A stretch of 64,000 nucleotides of DNA from Conus ventricosus (GCA_018398815.1 CM031614.1:54454346-54518345); one strand, 5' to 3'. Positions 20,246-32,581 are shown, numbered from the stretch's first letter. Translations and numbers: made by a program. Notes: generated by a model not told the origin, from the sequence alone.

Positions 20246-20700
20246 CAAGCATGCCACGATATGCGGATTTTCGTATGTCCAGGATTATTTTACAGTGAAT
20301 GTTGCTGTGGTTCACCAGCACAACGAGAGGATCGGACCTTCACCAGCAGGTTAAACTCTACACATAAACTGGAGTAACAGTCTATACACTTTAGAATAAT
20401 GTTTACGTACAGTAACATGAACCTACCTAAAGAGGTATCGGATTCAGTCGAAGAAAGACATAGAACCATCATTCAAAATGTGCATACTTTATTTCTCTCT
20501 CCATGTTAATGACAAATAAGTTGATGGGAGGAACATTCAGTAAAGTCTTACCTTTTTTCGTCACACCGGACACAAAGTCGCAATCGTTTTGGGGCCCAGT
20601 GTATACACTTAATTTCTTTAAGTTAACACTTTCATCACACTGGGCATCGCAATTAAGATCAATGCATTAATACTACTGTTCATATTGTCTCGTGGGTGAT
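20246..20700. other. Intron sequence, no gene
   Basis: No feature is recognised. Confidence 0.55.
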
Positions 20701-20739
20701 GAGAAAAAAGGGTGGTTTGTTTATGCAGAGATCTTATCT

Positions 20740-21660
20740 TAGTGCACTGAGGACTGAGATTCACTGGTGATTCATCTTTGTATACTGAAGAGTCATCCTA
20801 GTACGCTGAGGACTCATCTTAGTACGCTGAGAACTCATTATATTGAACTGAAGATTTATCATAGCACATGAGAACTCATCTTAGTACACTAACCACTTAT
20901 TCTAGTACACTGAGGATTCATCACATAGCACATCGAGAACTCATCTTATTACGTTCGAGATTCATCTTTGTACTCTGGGGACTCATCTTTCTACACTGGG
21001 GACTCATCTTTCTACAGTGGGGACTCATCTTTCTACAGTGGGGACTCATTCTATTACGATCGAGACTCATCGTTTTACTCTGGAACTCATTCTGTTGCAT
21101 CCTAGACTCACCTTTGTACACTAGGGACCCATCTTAATACCTAGAGGACTCAGTACACTGCGGACACATCCTAGTTTATTGAGGACTCACCTTAGTACAG
21201 TAAGGACTCACCTTTGTACAATGAGGACTCACCTTAGTACAGTGAGGACTCATCGTAGCATCGTAGTACACAGAGGACTCATCATCTTTCTACACAGGGG
21301 GTTCCTCTTACTACACAGAGGACTCATCTTTCTACACAGGCGATTCATTTTACTACACAGAGGACTCATCTTTCTACACAGGCGATTCCTTTTACTACAC
21401 AGAGGACTCATCTTTCTACACAGGCGATTCCTTTTTCTACACAGGGGGTTCCTCTTACTACACAGAGGACTCATCTTTCTACACAGGGTTTCCTCTTACT
21501 ACACAGAGGACTCATCTTTCTACACAGCGGATTCCTCTTACTACGCAGAGGACTCATCTTTCTACACAGCGGATTCCTCTTACTACACAGTGGACTCATG
21601 TTACTACTCATCAGAGTACACTGAAAATTCATCCTAGTATACTGAGGTCTCATCTTAGCA
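20740..21660. repeat. 21-bp minisatellite with 42-bp dimers
   Basis: Units of GGACTCATCTTTCTACACAG(C/G) alternate with GGATTCCTCTTACTACACAGA, so from about 21250 the array repeats every 42 bp (for example ggactcat at 21320, 21362 and 21404). The left part (20740-21240) has older, diverged 21-bp units (GGACTCATCTTAGTACACTGA). Because 21 is a multiple of 3, one frame stays open for 152 codons (21179-21637). I treat that as a repeat artefact. Confidence 0.9.
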
Positions 21661-21991
21661 GGAGGTTCAGAATCCAGTTGGAACCCTAAGCTTTCCCGCC
21701 CTAGCAGGAAGGAACATGTGGCCCCTGTCAGAACGACAGGTATTTTGCAGCCCCTGCCAACAGTGGATGAGATGATTGGTGAGGCAGAGACTCAGACTTT
21801 CTGTGGATATTTCTGTCTCCGACAGACGTTCTTAGCCAGACCCCGGTCCTCTTCAACCCTCGTGGTAAAAGGACCCAGAGTTCTTCACAGGAACAAAGTT
21901 CTGGTCCATCACGGACCAAAAAGATTGTGGATTTCAGGCCATTCTAAATCGCCTTGCGGACAGCTTGCACGAACAAGCTGCGCCCTATGAT

Positions 21992-22310
21992 TTAAATGCA
22001 GTGCTTCTGCGTCTGCCCGTATCCCGTTAACCAGGGGGGTCGTCGGCGCTCAGTTGTTGATTCTACAACCAGTCCTCTCCATCTCTCTCTGTCTTCTGTT
22101 GCTCTCAGCGCGGCTGCCAGATCAAGACCTGTCCATTCCTGATGTTGTCCTCCCATTGCTTTCTGTGTCTTTCTCACCTTCGCCCGTCCTGTGCTGTGTC
22201 TTGGAGGATGGGTTTTGAAAAGTAAAAGACGCTGTAGATTTGGCCATATCACCTCACCCTCTCTTTTAGACAGTTGACAGCAAAGGGATATCATAGGGTC
22301 CGATGGCAAA
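21992..22310 (-). pseudogene. RTE-like LINE, C-terminal ORF remnant
   Basis: The - strand frame ends with QKAMGGQHQEWTGLDLAAAL and RATEDRERWRGLVVESTTE. This closely resembles the conserved C-terminus of endonuclease/RT LINE ORF2 proteins (RWxDNIKEWTGLxF...RAAENRERWRxLV). It is probably the same family as the + strand element at 26.6-31 kb. Only the last 100 or so codons remain. Confidence 0.7.
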
Positions 22311-24137
22311 AGGGATTATTCTCCTGAGCTTCTCGTTTCTGGTGTGGTCTGTGTATGAGACACCATGAATCTTTTTTGTGGGCTGTCATCTCCAATACAG
22401 GAATACAGTTCAAAGTTCTTTTCTTTCCATTTTGATCGTACATGTACTTAAGCATCACTCAATCAGCTTTGATGCTCTTCAGGGAATGCATAAAGTTCTA
22501 GCTAATTAGAGAGTGCAAGTCAGACTATCATTGCTGACTGCAGACCACAAACCTTTTGATAATTCAGCTACACCTCACGCAGATGGCAAAAGATGACTAT
22601 CTCTACTTCTATCCACTCACTCCCCCTTAGTCAAAAGTCATTTCTGGAAAAGGCTATTCTCGACTGTCATCTGACCGTCATCAGTGTTGAAGGGAAAGAA
22701 AGGCGGACAGACCTGTGCCCCTTTTCATTTTGTTACAATAGATTGCCCGTTCATCATAGTGGGAAATGATGCCAATTCGTTAAAAAATTTAATAGTTTCG
22801 TCCTTGAGGGGTTCATCAGAGGAGACACTGCAATAGCACATAGTCATTTTCGGTGGTGTTCAGTAGTGCCTGTTCTGATCCAGCATACTCCGGACACCAC
22901 CTCATGATTCCCCTACTGACGACAGTGATTGCTCGGTCGCGGAGGTGTCGTCCTCGACACGAACTCACCATGGGTTATAACGAGGACAGGAAATCGTAAC
23001 TGAGGTCACCTTGAGAGCAGGGCATGACATGACACATTATTTGAGACTTTTTAAAGCTAATCGATGAGGATGAGGATGAGGAATACGATGCTATGGAGTT
23101 CCAATCCGCTCTGAGACTGCATGACAGGGCTGTACACTGGGTTTATGTTCATAATATAGCCCGGCGTCGACCAGGCGCGAAAGATACGGATATCTGCAGC
23201 GTTGGTCAACTATACATTTCTTGAAAATCATATGACTTCAAAGTATGAAACTCAGAGTTTTTCAACATCTTCCAGCGTTTTCCGGCTGAACAAAACATAT
23301 CATAGAAAGGAATAATATATTCTCATTCACAAAACGTTGGTGGTTTCTTTTGTGTTCTTTCAATTAATGCTGTGATGGAATGTTTCATGTCATCTACATT
23401 TTGAAAAAAAATCTTTTTATTTGTCATTAAAAAAAAGCGAAATGAACACCAGAGTGTAAAACTTTCATGCAACTACACCACTCAGAATATATTTCTTTTA
23501 ATTTTTTGAACGGTTATTTACACATGAGTCAATGTTTGTTCGAGTCAGCTCTTAGATTGGCAGAAGTGCCATTACCACGCTGCAGCTAAACTCTTGTGCC
23601 TGCTTTTAAGGCAATAACTTTACCATGTCGCATCGTCAGTCCCTCCTCCCCTTCATTTCTACTTCTGTGTTTTATCTCTCGGGTTAAAAAATTATGATTA
23701 ATGGAAATGTCGTCAGTTTCGTAAAATCTTTGTCCACTTCGGTAACACCCTGATGATTCCTTTTTTTATCCTCAGTTTATCCTACTCGCCTTAACATTTT
23801 CGCCTCGTCTTATTCAGTTCTTTTAAGCTTGATAGGATCAATCAAAATAAAATCCAGTGCCACCCATTTTCCTTTTTATCACAGTTCTTACAGCTTCCAA
23901 ATCCACTTTCTTGTCTTCATCAATTTCTGTTTTAGCAATCTTTTCAAATTAACAAAAAAAATTTTTCTTTCCTTCACCTCCATCTTTTCTTTCATTCTGT
24001 CCAACTTTCTGTTCACCACTTCCTCATTTAATCTTCCATTTTCTCTTTCATTCCATCTCCGACTCTATAAAACAGAGCAATGAGTAAGTGAACCAGCAGT
24101 TAAATCGAAGAGTTTGGCCAGTAAGGTATCCTATTTG
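22311..24137. other. Intron sequence, no supported gene
   Basis: No exon of the HYR/Sushi type is found. A short - strand peptide frame near 22860-22740 (VSSDEPLKDETIKFFNELAS) looks protein-like but ends within about 40 codons. The rest is unique AT-rich sequence. Confidence 0.5.
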
Positions 24138-25400
24138 GTAAGGTAAGGTAATGTAGCTTATAGCCCAGCCGACCGGAAAGTACCATGTCAGGGCTGTCAC
24201 CACGTTAAAATCAACTCACAAGTCATCTCAGAAAAAAAATACGTTCACACATCTCTTTAAAAATACACCTTTTAAAAACGCACCAGAAACTTCGTTAAAA
24301 ATCTTTCTTCCGTAAAATCTCAAATCAGATGAAAAATGTTAATCTCTTTCAGAAACCCAATGATCACGTCAGGTGGGACATCTCTGAACAGGGTTTTCAT
24401 GGACTCTGCTGTCAAGTGTTTTTTGTCTCACATCGTGCAAGTCCCAACAATCTAAAAGAATATGTTTCACTGTGAGTGGAACATAACATGGAATACACCA
24501 CGGAGCTTCTTCACCTTTTAAAAGATAAGAATGGGTATAAAACGAGTGGCCTGTGTGTAGCGGCACAGGACTGTTTCTTCTGTATGGCCGCCTCTGGAAC
24601 GTGGTAAAAACTCGTTGAGGTTTGGACGGATTTTAAACAGTTTGTTATCCGTCTGCAACGCCCATTCCTCTTGCCAGAGGGTTTTGACATAGGCCTGTGT
24701 TTTGGGTCTCAGATCAGTGTGAGGAACAGTAAACCTAATCAACTTTTGCCTTGTGGCGTTCTTGGCAAGCTGGTCAACCATCTCATTCCCTCGAATGCTC
24801 ACATGGCTGGGAACCCAAGCAAAAACTACGTTGTGTCCGTTTGATTTTAGGGAGGTGTACACTTCAAAAACTTTCAGTAGTTGAGGATGCTTAAGATTAC
24901 GCCGGCAATGGCTTCCAAAGCAGAAAGGGAGTCTGACAAAATAAGGAAATCTTTCTGTTTCGATTTGGAGATCAACTGAAGTCCAAGGACCAAGGCTCAG
25001 CTCAGCAGAGTAGATAAAGCTGTCGGTGGGAATGTGTACAATACATCTTCTGAGGGGGGGGGGGGGGGGGGGGGGGGGGTCTACTGCATAAAACACAGCA
25101 GAGGCAACTCCCTCCTCAGATTTGGAACCGTCAGTGAATTTTTTTTTTTGTGGACTGCATTTCGTTCTATCCTTCCAAGCATGGGCAGTAAACCCATAGC
25201 AAACTGGGCTGCAGTGAGTCACACGGAGTACCAAAGTGTCTGATAAGGGTCAGGTTCATTTTTGATGACCCAGTTTTTCCACAGAGAACATTTCATACAG
25301 TCTCCTTGTTCAACGGTAGCTTTGCAAACATATTCACTGCTTCGTTGACATAACGTTGATTTGATTGTTGCCTGCTCTCGTCGGCTTGCCGAATACAGCA
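24138..25400 (-). pseudogene. I/Nimb-like LINE 3' part with RNase H domain
   Basis: The - strand encodes a recognisable RNase HI domain. FTDGSKSEEGVASAVF is its first motif, a SAEL segment follows with the expected second acidic residue, and FAWVPSHVSIRGNEMVDQLAKNA is its third. The C-terminal part continues with LHTGHSFYTHSYLLKGEE and CIPCYVPLTVKHILLDC, a pattern common in I-clade LINEs after RNase H. The copy has stops and a frameshift near 24520-24560. A G-run (25057-25079) interrupts it as polyproline. The element's 3' end at 24138-24153 reads (TTACC)n in its own sense, typical of this LINE group. It is dead, with the 5' region missing. Confidence 0.8.
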
Positions 25401-25439
25401 TCTCCTAAGTCTGAGCTTGAACACGGGCAAAAAACATGT

Positions 25440-25784
25440 CATCCTCGCCATCGAATAACATCATCATCAACAACAGTAACAACGACAACAACAATCATGA
25501 TAATAATGATAACAATATTGATGATGATGATAATGATGATGATGATGATGATGATTATGATGATAATGATGATGATGACAAGAACAACAGTGATGATAAT
25601 TACAATAATAATACTATCAATAATGATGATAATCATCATCATCATTATCACCATTATTATTATTATTATTATCATTATCAGTGATAAGAAGAGTAATAAT
25701 AATGATAATTATAATAACAATATAATACCAACAACATTGATAATAATTATTATAACAATAATGATGATGATGATAATAATGATA

Positions 25785-25831
<47 letters not shown>

Positions 25832-25987
25832 GATGATGATATGATAACGACAACAGCAAAAATAACAATGACGCTGAAGATGATGATGATGAAGATGACG
25901 ATGATGATGATGACAAGCTTAAATATAATAATAACGATGATGATGATGTTGATGAAGATGATGATAATAATAGTGAAAATAAAAGTA

Positions 25988-26043
<56 letters not shown>

Positions 26044-26095
26044 GATAATAATGACAATAATAATAATAATAATGATAATAAACTGAACAGAAAGA
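25440..26095. repeat. Large trinucleotide repeat block (GAT/AAT/CAT)
   Basis: About 650 bp of imperfect GAT, AAT and CAT triplets. Its right edge lies about 30 bp from the donor of the HYR exon at 26127. Long single-residue-rich ORFs in all frames are repeat translations. Confidence 0.95.
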
Positions 26096-26126
26096 TCGTA
26101 CAGCTAAAGAGACTTGCACCACCTAC

Positions 26127-26372
26127 CCATCACAGTGACAGTGAAATAACATTTAGCGCTGTTTCCGGTCTTGTCCTCGGCCACAAGGGTCACAATGTGA
26201 AACCCAGGATACAGCGGGGTCCCTCGGGGTGGTTTGCTGCCCAGGCTCTCCACCTGGTCATTGTCTGTCACTTCAGGGTCAGGCCAGGTCAAGGTCACTG
26301 ACGAAGTCTGTGGTCCAACGAACAGCTGTTGATGGGCTGGACAGCCGGAGGGAAATTTGGGTGGTTCTACGT
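26127..26372 (-). CDS. HYR-domain exon of HYR/Sushi gene
   Basis: A 246-bp (82-codon) phase 1-1 exon encodes one HYR module. It starts DVEPPKFPSGCPAHQQ, then TLTWPDPEVTDNDQVES, then PGFHIVTLVAEDKTGNSAKC, and ends FTVTVM. The WxDPxVTDN signature and the GNSAxCxFxVxV ending are family hallmarks. Unlike the HYR at 9.6 kb it lacks the middle cysteine that would precede PPRGTPLYPG, so one disulfide is probably absent. The acceptor is TTTTTCAG above 26372 and the donor is ATGG|GTAGGT below 26127. It is second in transcription order, between two Sushi exons. Confidence 0.92.
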
Positions 26373-26589
26373 CTGAAAAAGTGCACAAGAATTGTTATCG
26401 TGTATCTTGTATTAACTGAACCCGAAGGACGCGTGGTTAATTGCCCTGGCAAGTACCAAACGAGGCTTATATGTCTTTTTTGTCAGGGGGTTTGAAAGAT
26501 GAGATATATCTCTGAAGAACGTTTTACAGACGTAGTACCAAGTATAAATTTACAAATGGTTAGAAAGCCTATATGGGTGTAAAGGAGGT

Positions 26590-29146
26590 ATAGTACCTTT
26601 GGTGTCTGGCAGCAGCGTCCTTTATAAGACGGACGGGCATCATTGGTTCTCCCTGACACGCAACTCTCACGACTTGCTCCAGGACCTCTTTTCTAACTAC
26701 ACCCCGGTTACCGCTCCTGCTGCGGACAAGACGTGCGTGAGGGGCTGGTTGCGTTCTTATTCACCAGTAGGAGACCTGGAGAGGAGACAGGCGCCGCTGG
26801 GGATACCCCAAGCCCATAGCGAGGATACAGAGGACACAATGCAAGACAACAACATACCGGATTGGCCGAGGCCCGGGTCACCAACGGCCACGCTTTCCAC
26901 GGGTGGAAGTGCAAAGAGTGCTACTGGGGGCCAAACTACCACCAAACTTGTCAGAGAACATCATCATCGAAACATGTAACCTACGTACTCTACAGCTGGT
27001 CGGAAGAGTCAAGGAGCCAGAACATGAGCTTTCAAGATACCAATGGGATATCCTAGGACTGTCAGAGGTGAGGTGGACAGGATTTGGGGAATCTGTGACA
27101 GATGAGGGAAACAAGCTGTGGTACAGTGGAGATCCAACCAGTCATCAGCATGGAGTAGCCTTCCTTGTCAACAGGAATATCGCCTCCTGCGTCATCAGGT
27201 TGTCGGCGAAACAAATATTACCATAATCCTGGCGCCAACATCAACCCATAGCGGCAAGAAAGTTGAAGAATTTCATAAATAGCTGGAAAACACCAGATAC
27301 AAGATCCCCAAGAAAGACTTGGTCGTCGTACATGGGAGTGGAATGCAAAGATCGGCCCAAACGTTCACCAACTATGGGCTGGAACTGCTGGGAGATTTGG
27401 CACTGGGCAAACAATCATTAAAGGGACTCGCCTTCTGGAGTTTCCCCTAATACGCTCCATCCCCACAAAATCTCAAGGAGGACAACCTGACATGCATCCA
27501 ACGGGCTGGTGCACATCAGACTGACTTCACTCCAGCACCATGCCGCTTTAAATCAAGCATCAACAAAGCAAAGACTAGAGCGCATCCAAGGGCGGATATC
27601 GGCAGTGACCACAATACGGTGCTCATGACCATCAAAATAAAGCTGAAGAAAAATACATAATATCAGCTCCTCGCATCAAGTTTGGTTTGGAGAAGTGAAA
27701 AGACCTTGAGATAGCTGCAGTTTTCCAAACTCAAAAGCAGCAAAACTTCGCTGCTCTGAATGTTGTGGATGTTGATGTCAACACCCTGACCAAGAACGTC
27801 AAAGGCGTACTTCATGAAGCAGCCGAAGAAGTACTTGGCAGACAGAGGAAGAAGATCCAGCCTTGGATTACAAACGGCATCCTTAACCTTTGCGATGAAA
27901 GGTGAGCACTAAGGGTAACCAGCATCTTCGACAACCCAGAAGCAACCAACAGCTACAGACAGAAGAGCAAAGAAATGCGGAAGAACACGAGACAGGCAAA
28001 GAAAACTGGATAACAGACAAGTAAAAAGCAACTAAACAGGACATGGAGCATGTGAACACCAGAAAGACCTTAACACGCTGGGGAAGCTCACCATAGCCGA
28101 TCAGAACAAGTGTCAGCGAGTGAGGATGATGCTGGCAATAAACTGACTGAGAACACCGAGATTATGAAGAGATGCACTGAGTATTGCCAGCAGTTATACA
28201 ATGACCCGCTCCGATCTGATACCAGATTGTTGACCGACCAACCAGCAGCCGAAGAAACCAGACCCTCTTCCAATATTGAGAGCAGAAGTGGAGGAAGCAG
28301 TTCGCTGCTTGACAGGATGGAAGTCGCCAGGAATTGACGACATCCCCGCACAGCTGCTACAGCTTGGAGGCGAGGAGGTGATCACAGTGCTGACTGTGTT
28401 CTGTCAGAAGATCTGGGAGGCCAAGGTGTGGCTCCAAAAGTGGGCGCAGTCTCTGATTGCACAGAAAGGCAACACCGGACTGTGTCAGAACCAGAACAAT
28501 CAGTTTGATCTGGTATCCCACCGACGTTCTGCTGGTAATCATTTTGAATCGGCTCGAGACACAAGCGGAGAACTGCTAGCAGAAGAACAGGTGGGCTTTC
28601 CACCAGGAAGGAGCACAGTCGAGCTCATTTTCAACTGCCCCATGGTAACTGAGAAACACCTCCAACACTGAAGAGACCTCTTCTACAACTTTATAGACTT
28701 TAAAAAAAAATTCGATTGAGTTTGGCATGAAAGGTTGTAGCAGATCCTTACACACTTCAAGGTGGAGGAAGGGTTGGTCCAGATCATACAGCCACCGTAC
28801 AGCTCGGCAACCAGCGCCGTTCTCATGAACAAAGAGGGGACTTCTTCCAAACAACTGTCGGCGTCCGACAGGGCTGTTTGCTCTCCCCGACCCTCTTCAA
28901 CCTGTATTTGGAGAATATCATGCGCGAGGCCATCGAAAATTTCAACACCACCATCTCAGCTCGGGGCAGGCCTACATCCAATGAGCACTCCGCCGACGAC
29001 ATATGCCTACTTGGCAGAAGCAACGTCGAACTCTAAGACCTAACTAGCAGGTTAGACGACCGAGCCAGCGCACATGGGATTGAAATCAGCGTAAAAACGA
29101 GCAAGGTGATGGTGAATTGCAGCAATGAAGACCAAACCGTAAACAA
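26590..29146 (+). pseudogene. RTE-like LINE, 5' part: endonuclease and reverse transcriptase
   Basis: The + strand encodes, in order, an AP-endonuclease start (ETCNLRTLQLVGRVKEPEHE, then RYQWDILGLSEVRWTGFGES, 26955-27090), the later endonuclease motif ADIGSDHNTVLMT (about 27594-27632), and RT segments from 28276: EEAVRCLTGWKSPGIDDIPA, then LLAEEQVGFPPGRSTVELIF, then VGVRQGCLLSPTLFNLYLEN spread over frames. Many stops and frameshifts interrupt it. The likely 5' UTR or leader begins near 26590. At 29147 an inserted sequence splits the element. This is a dead non-LTR retrotransposon of the RTE type that copied itself by target-primed reverse transcription. Confidence 0.85.
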
Positions 29147-29159
29147 CACAATGGACAGA
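29147..29159. repeat. Target-site duplication, left copy
   Basis: CACAATGGACAGA, identical to 30378-30390. It brackets the 1.2-kb insertion in the LINE. Confidence 0.85.
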
Positions 29160-30377
29160 AACGAAACGAAACGAAACGAAATAATTTATTGCTTTAAAGC
29201 AGTACAGCTTTATCAGCAATGCAATTCGATTGACTATGGTAGAATCAAACACAATGCATGTTACTTCGACATGGAAACCATGACAAAATTGTCCTTTTTC
29301 CAAACACAGTTCTGACATTTCATGTCACTGGAACGGCGCTGGTCACGATGATTCTGTTTGCGGCGTGAGTCTTGAGCCCAGGCTGTCATCCCAGGTAGAA
29401 CAAGATCAGGCCGTGTAGCGTCTCCAGCGTCCGTGCAGCACGTGCCTGGATGTCAGCGTGTTGTGTTCTGCCAACACGTTTACCTCGACGGAGACTGGCC
29501 AGTTTTGTCCGTTCTTCTGTCAGCAAGTGTCTGTCATCTTGCTTCACGAACCAGAACGAACAGTCACTGTCATGAGGCGAACACGGAAATTCCAGCACCA
29601 GATCGTCCGATTCACAGAGCAGTACATCAGAATCATTTGAGCTGTTAAGGACAACTTTTCTAAATAACGTATTTCTGCTCTTGTCTCTCAATCGCCTTTG
29701 CACACATTTATTCGTCAGGGTGGCAACGTAACTTTTCACAACACTGACACTGAATCCTGCAACTAGGCTGTCACAAATCGGTTCGATGTCAGTGTCAGGT
29801 GGTGAGGAGGGGACATAGCTGTCAATACACTCACACGTGTGTACAGTTTCAGTGCCATCGTGTAAGCTCAAATGATCAGTCTCCAATCTTGTTTGATCAT
29901 CCGTTTGACGCAAGTGTGTAGCCACAGTGTGTTCCATTACTGGGTCATGTGCACACAGGTTTTCAGATCGCACGTCAGTCGGAGATGAAGTAGGTCTACT
30001 CACAGAAGTTGCAGTAGCTTCTTCATGTTTTCCACTTAACTGCCTCTCTTGCTGCTGTCGGGCTCTCTGTTGATCTCGTCGGACCTGGCTGGGTGGCTTT
30101 TTCCTGAAATACTGAACTTGTGTGTTGCGGTTCAGAACGGGATCCGCCATGTTTGTTTACATCTGGAGCGGAGCGGGCTTGAGGCGCAAGACAACCACAG
30201 TATTTTCAGCTTCTCCTGCCACTTTCCAGCTGGTGACGTTATTGTCCGTCATCAGGGCGTTTAGGGTCTTCTCCACAGCTACTGGGAGTCCAGAAACTGA
30301 CATGTTTGCGATGAAACTTGTGAAATTGGTCGCAGATCAATAAGTGCGCGCCCTGCTGCTTCTGCTCACGTCACGTC
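29160..30377 (-). mobile_element. Retro-inserted 1.2-kb unit with one ORF and (GTTTC)n tail
   Basis: A 1,218-bp insertion that splits the LINE and is flanked by a 13-bp target-site duplication. In its own (-) sense it starts near 30377 with GGACGTGACGTGAGCAG and encodes a 254-codon ORF. It then has about 200 bp of 3' sequence with AATAAA (29190-29185), and ends in four GTTTC units (29158-29180) instead of poly(A). No intron is apparent. This fits either a processed retrocopy of a host gene or a small non-autonomous retroelement with a pentanucleotide tail. Confidence 0.72.
29386..30150 (-). CDS. Intact 254-codon ORF of unknown function in retro-insertion
   Basis: The ORF is open from ATG (30150) to its stop, unlike all surrounding transposon debris. 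It starts MADPVLNRNTQVQYFRKKPP and has a basic, glutamine/arginine-rich segment QVRRDQQRARQQQERQ at residues 21-36. A serine/threonine/aspartate-rich middle follows, then a segment with SSNDSDVLLCESDDLVLEF, and a basic C-terminal part (LASLRRGKRVGRTQHADIQ). There is no signal peptide, membrane segment, zinc finger or known catalytic motif that I recognise. Its low-complexity acidic/basic layout suggests a nuclear protein, but that is weak inference. It may be a retrocopy of an intron-bearing host gene located elsewhere. Confidence 0.55.
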   Translation of the reverse strand: MADPVLNRNTQVQYFRKKPPSQVRRDQQRARQQQERQLSGKHEEATATSVSRPTSSPTDVRSENLCAHDPVMEHTVATHLRQTDDQTRLETDHLSLHDGTETVHTCECIDSYVPSSPPDTDIEPICDSLVAGFSVSVVKSYVATLTNKCVQRRLRDKSRNTLFRKVVLNSSNDSDVLLCESDDLVLEFPCSPHDSDCSFWFVKQDDRHLLTEERTKLASLRRGKRVGRTQHADIQARAARTLETLHGLILFYLG

Positions 30378-30990
30378 CACAATGGACAGACAAAACCAGA
30401 GAGAGGTGGAAGCGTTCACATACCTCAGTTCCACACTAACAAAAGACGGTCGCTGCACGACAGAAATCAAGGTCAGATTATCTCTCACCACATCAGCCTA
30501 GGCAAAGCTCACAAAGCTTTGGAGAAGCAAAGAGATCGGCTTCCCAGACGAACTCAAGCGAAACTAAGCGCTCCTCTTCTCCATCTTCCTATACGGTAGC
30601 GAGAGCTGGACTTTGACGGCAGACAGAAAGGTCCAGGCCATTGAAATGAAGGCATACAAAAGACTACTCCATATTTGGACATAGCACAGAACCAACGACT
30701 CTGTCCGTGAGCAGATGACCACACTGGCAGGACCACAGGAACTCTTCTTGGCTACGATCAAGAGTAGAAAGCTGGTGTGATTTGGCAACGTCACAATATA
30801 CGACTCACTGGCAAAGACAATCCTGCAAGGCACGCTTGAAAGAGGAAGACAGGCAGAGATAGAGCTGATCGGAGAAGGTGATGGAATGGACAAACCTCAG
30901 GCTGGAGAAGAAGATCGGCTGTGTCGTCCCTCATACGACCACTGTCCGAAGTTTGGCTGCCCTTTGACGCTGTCGCAGAAATGAACGATG
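30378..30990 (+). pseudogene. RTE-like LINE, 3' part after insertion
   Basis: This resumes the LINE of 26590-29146. REVEAFTYLSSTLTKDGRCT, then YGSESWTLTADRKVQAIEMK, then RTNDSVREQMTTLAGPQE and SLAKTILQGTLERGRQAE match the conserved C-terminal half of RTE-type ORF2. Several in-frame stops are present. The final IKEWTGL segment is missing; sequence of another pseudogene follows near 30931-30990. Confidence 0.82.
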
Positions 30991-31538
30991 CCGATTTCGG
31001 AAACTAGTCAAACAACTAAAATGGTACTTTTCTTCAAGTGCAATAAGATCCCAGTAACCCAGTCTGGTCAGCAGAACGGTGTCTTCAAGATCTTGAGCCA
31101 TCTGTCTAATATTTCTTTCCATACCAAATGTGCATACATCATGCAAGTGTCCTTTTGGTTCCGTACGAAAATGCAGGATTCCATGGCCATGATTGTTTCC
31201 TCTCTACATAGCTTTTTACGATCACCATCAGAAGGTCCTGCCTCTTCCATGTCAGCTTTTCGTTTTTTCCTCCCCAAGCGATATGTAGTGAACTTGTTGT
31301 AACAAGATTTATGCTACTTTGCTTCATATTGAATGAGATCTTCAGCAGTGGTGTCTTTGTCAAGTGCAAGAGGTACTGGAAGACAGTTCAGCCTGCGAAA
31401 TTCAATGACATTTTCCATGAATATCCTGTATGGTTGTATTCTATCTTCTTTCCTTTTATTTTTTTGAGGACATCTCAGCTCTTCATCTGCTAACTTCTGG
31501 CAAATGACACATGTAGTCCAGTCCATTGTGTTCGTCAT
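30931..31538 (-). pseudogene. Broken CxxC-containing transposon-type ORF
   Basis: The - strand frame starts MDWTTCVICQKLADEELRC and continues ENVIEFRRLNCLPVPLAL, ending at AK followed by TAG where the family normally has a tryptophan. It then reads on as HKSCYNKFTTYRLGRKKRKA. A frameshift near 31130-31140 leads to DVCTFGMERNIRQMAQDLED, then LTRLGYWDLIALEEKYHFSC. The CxxC...HxxC layout and these phrases recur in repetitive, probably transposon-derived proteins of many invertebrates. I cannot name the family. The copy has at least one stop and one frameshift and lacks the C-terminal part. Confidence 0.55.
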
Positions 31539-32243
<705 letters not shown>

Positions 32244-32417
32244 CCACGCAAGGGCCAGCCTGGGTCCAGTAACCACTGGCTTGACATCTAATGAAGGGGA
32301 CGCCCCGGGAACGGAACCCTTGGTCACAGACCACTCCACACACGCTGGGGTAGCTGTGGCCCTGTGGACACGACAGACTTCCTCGTTCCACCACTGCGGG
32401 GTTTCCGCAAGACACGG
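32244..32417 (-). CDS. Sushi (CCP) domain exon of HYR/Sushi gene (first exon seen)
   Basis: A 174-bp (58-codon) phase 1-1 exon encodes a Sushi module. It reads [20 protein letters not shown], then [20 protein letters not shown], then [15 protein letters not shown]. It has six cysteines, that is two more than a minimal Sushi; SYPSVC parallels SYRSVC in the exon at 14.6 kb, so these two exons are closer to each other than to the one at 19.9 kb. The acceptor is CTTGCTTCCACAG above 32417. The donor is GTGG|GTTAGT. No signal-peptide exon is found upstream within the window. The next upstream intron would have to cross the satellite if the gene extends that far. Confidence 0.9.
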
Positions 32418-32581
32418 CTGTGGAAGCAAGATAGGGGAGATCATTCACAAAGTAGAACACTCAGGAAAGCGCAGGGTTCTGCCAAAGTAGAAACAGATCA
32501 TGAATGAAAACAAAATGATTTCCTATCAGGGGAGGTACTAGTAGTCAAGCATTGTCAAACTTTGAATTTGTGTTTTTATGC

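Noticed and set aside
21718..21990. 90-codon + strand ORF downstream of the 21-bp minisatellite
   Set aside because: No recognisable domain. It is adjacent to LINE debris on the other strand and probably belongs to that remnant.
22740..22830. Further hammerhead motif on the - strand (CTGATGA...GGACGAAAC)
   Set aside because: Core-like strings are present, but stem II lacks the G-C base next to the core, pairs only about two bases, and stems I and III do not form convincingly.
25365..26122. Methionine/aspartate/isoleucine-rich ORFs in the trinucleotide block
   Set aside because: They are translations of GAT/AAT/CAT repeats in every frame and carry no other sequence.
29433..29648. + strand ORFs antisense to the 254-codon ORF
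   Set aside because: Shadow frames. The - strand ORF has the start, tail and signal in the right order.
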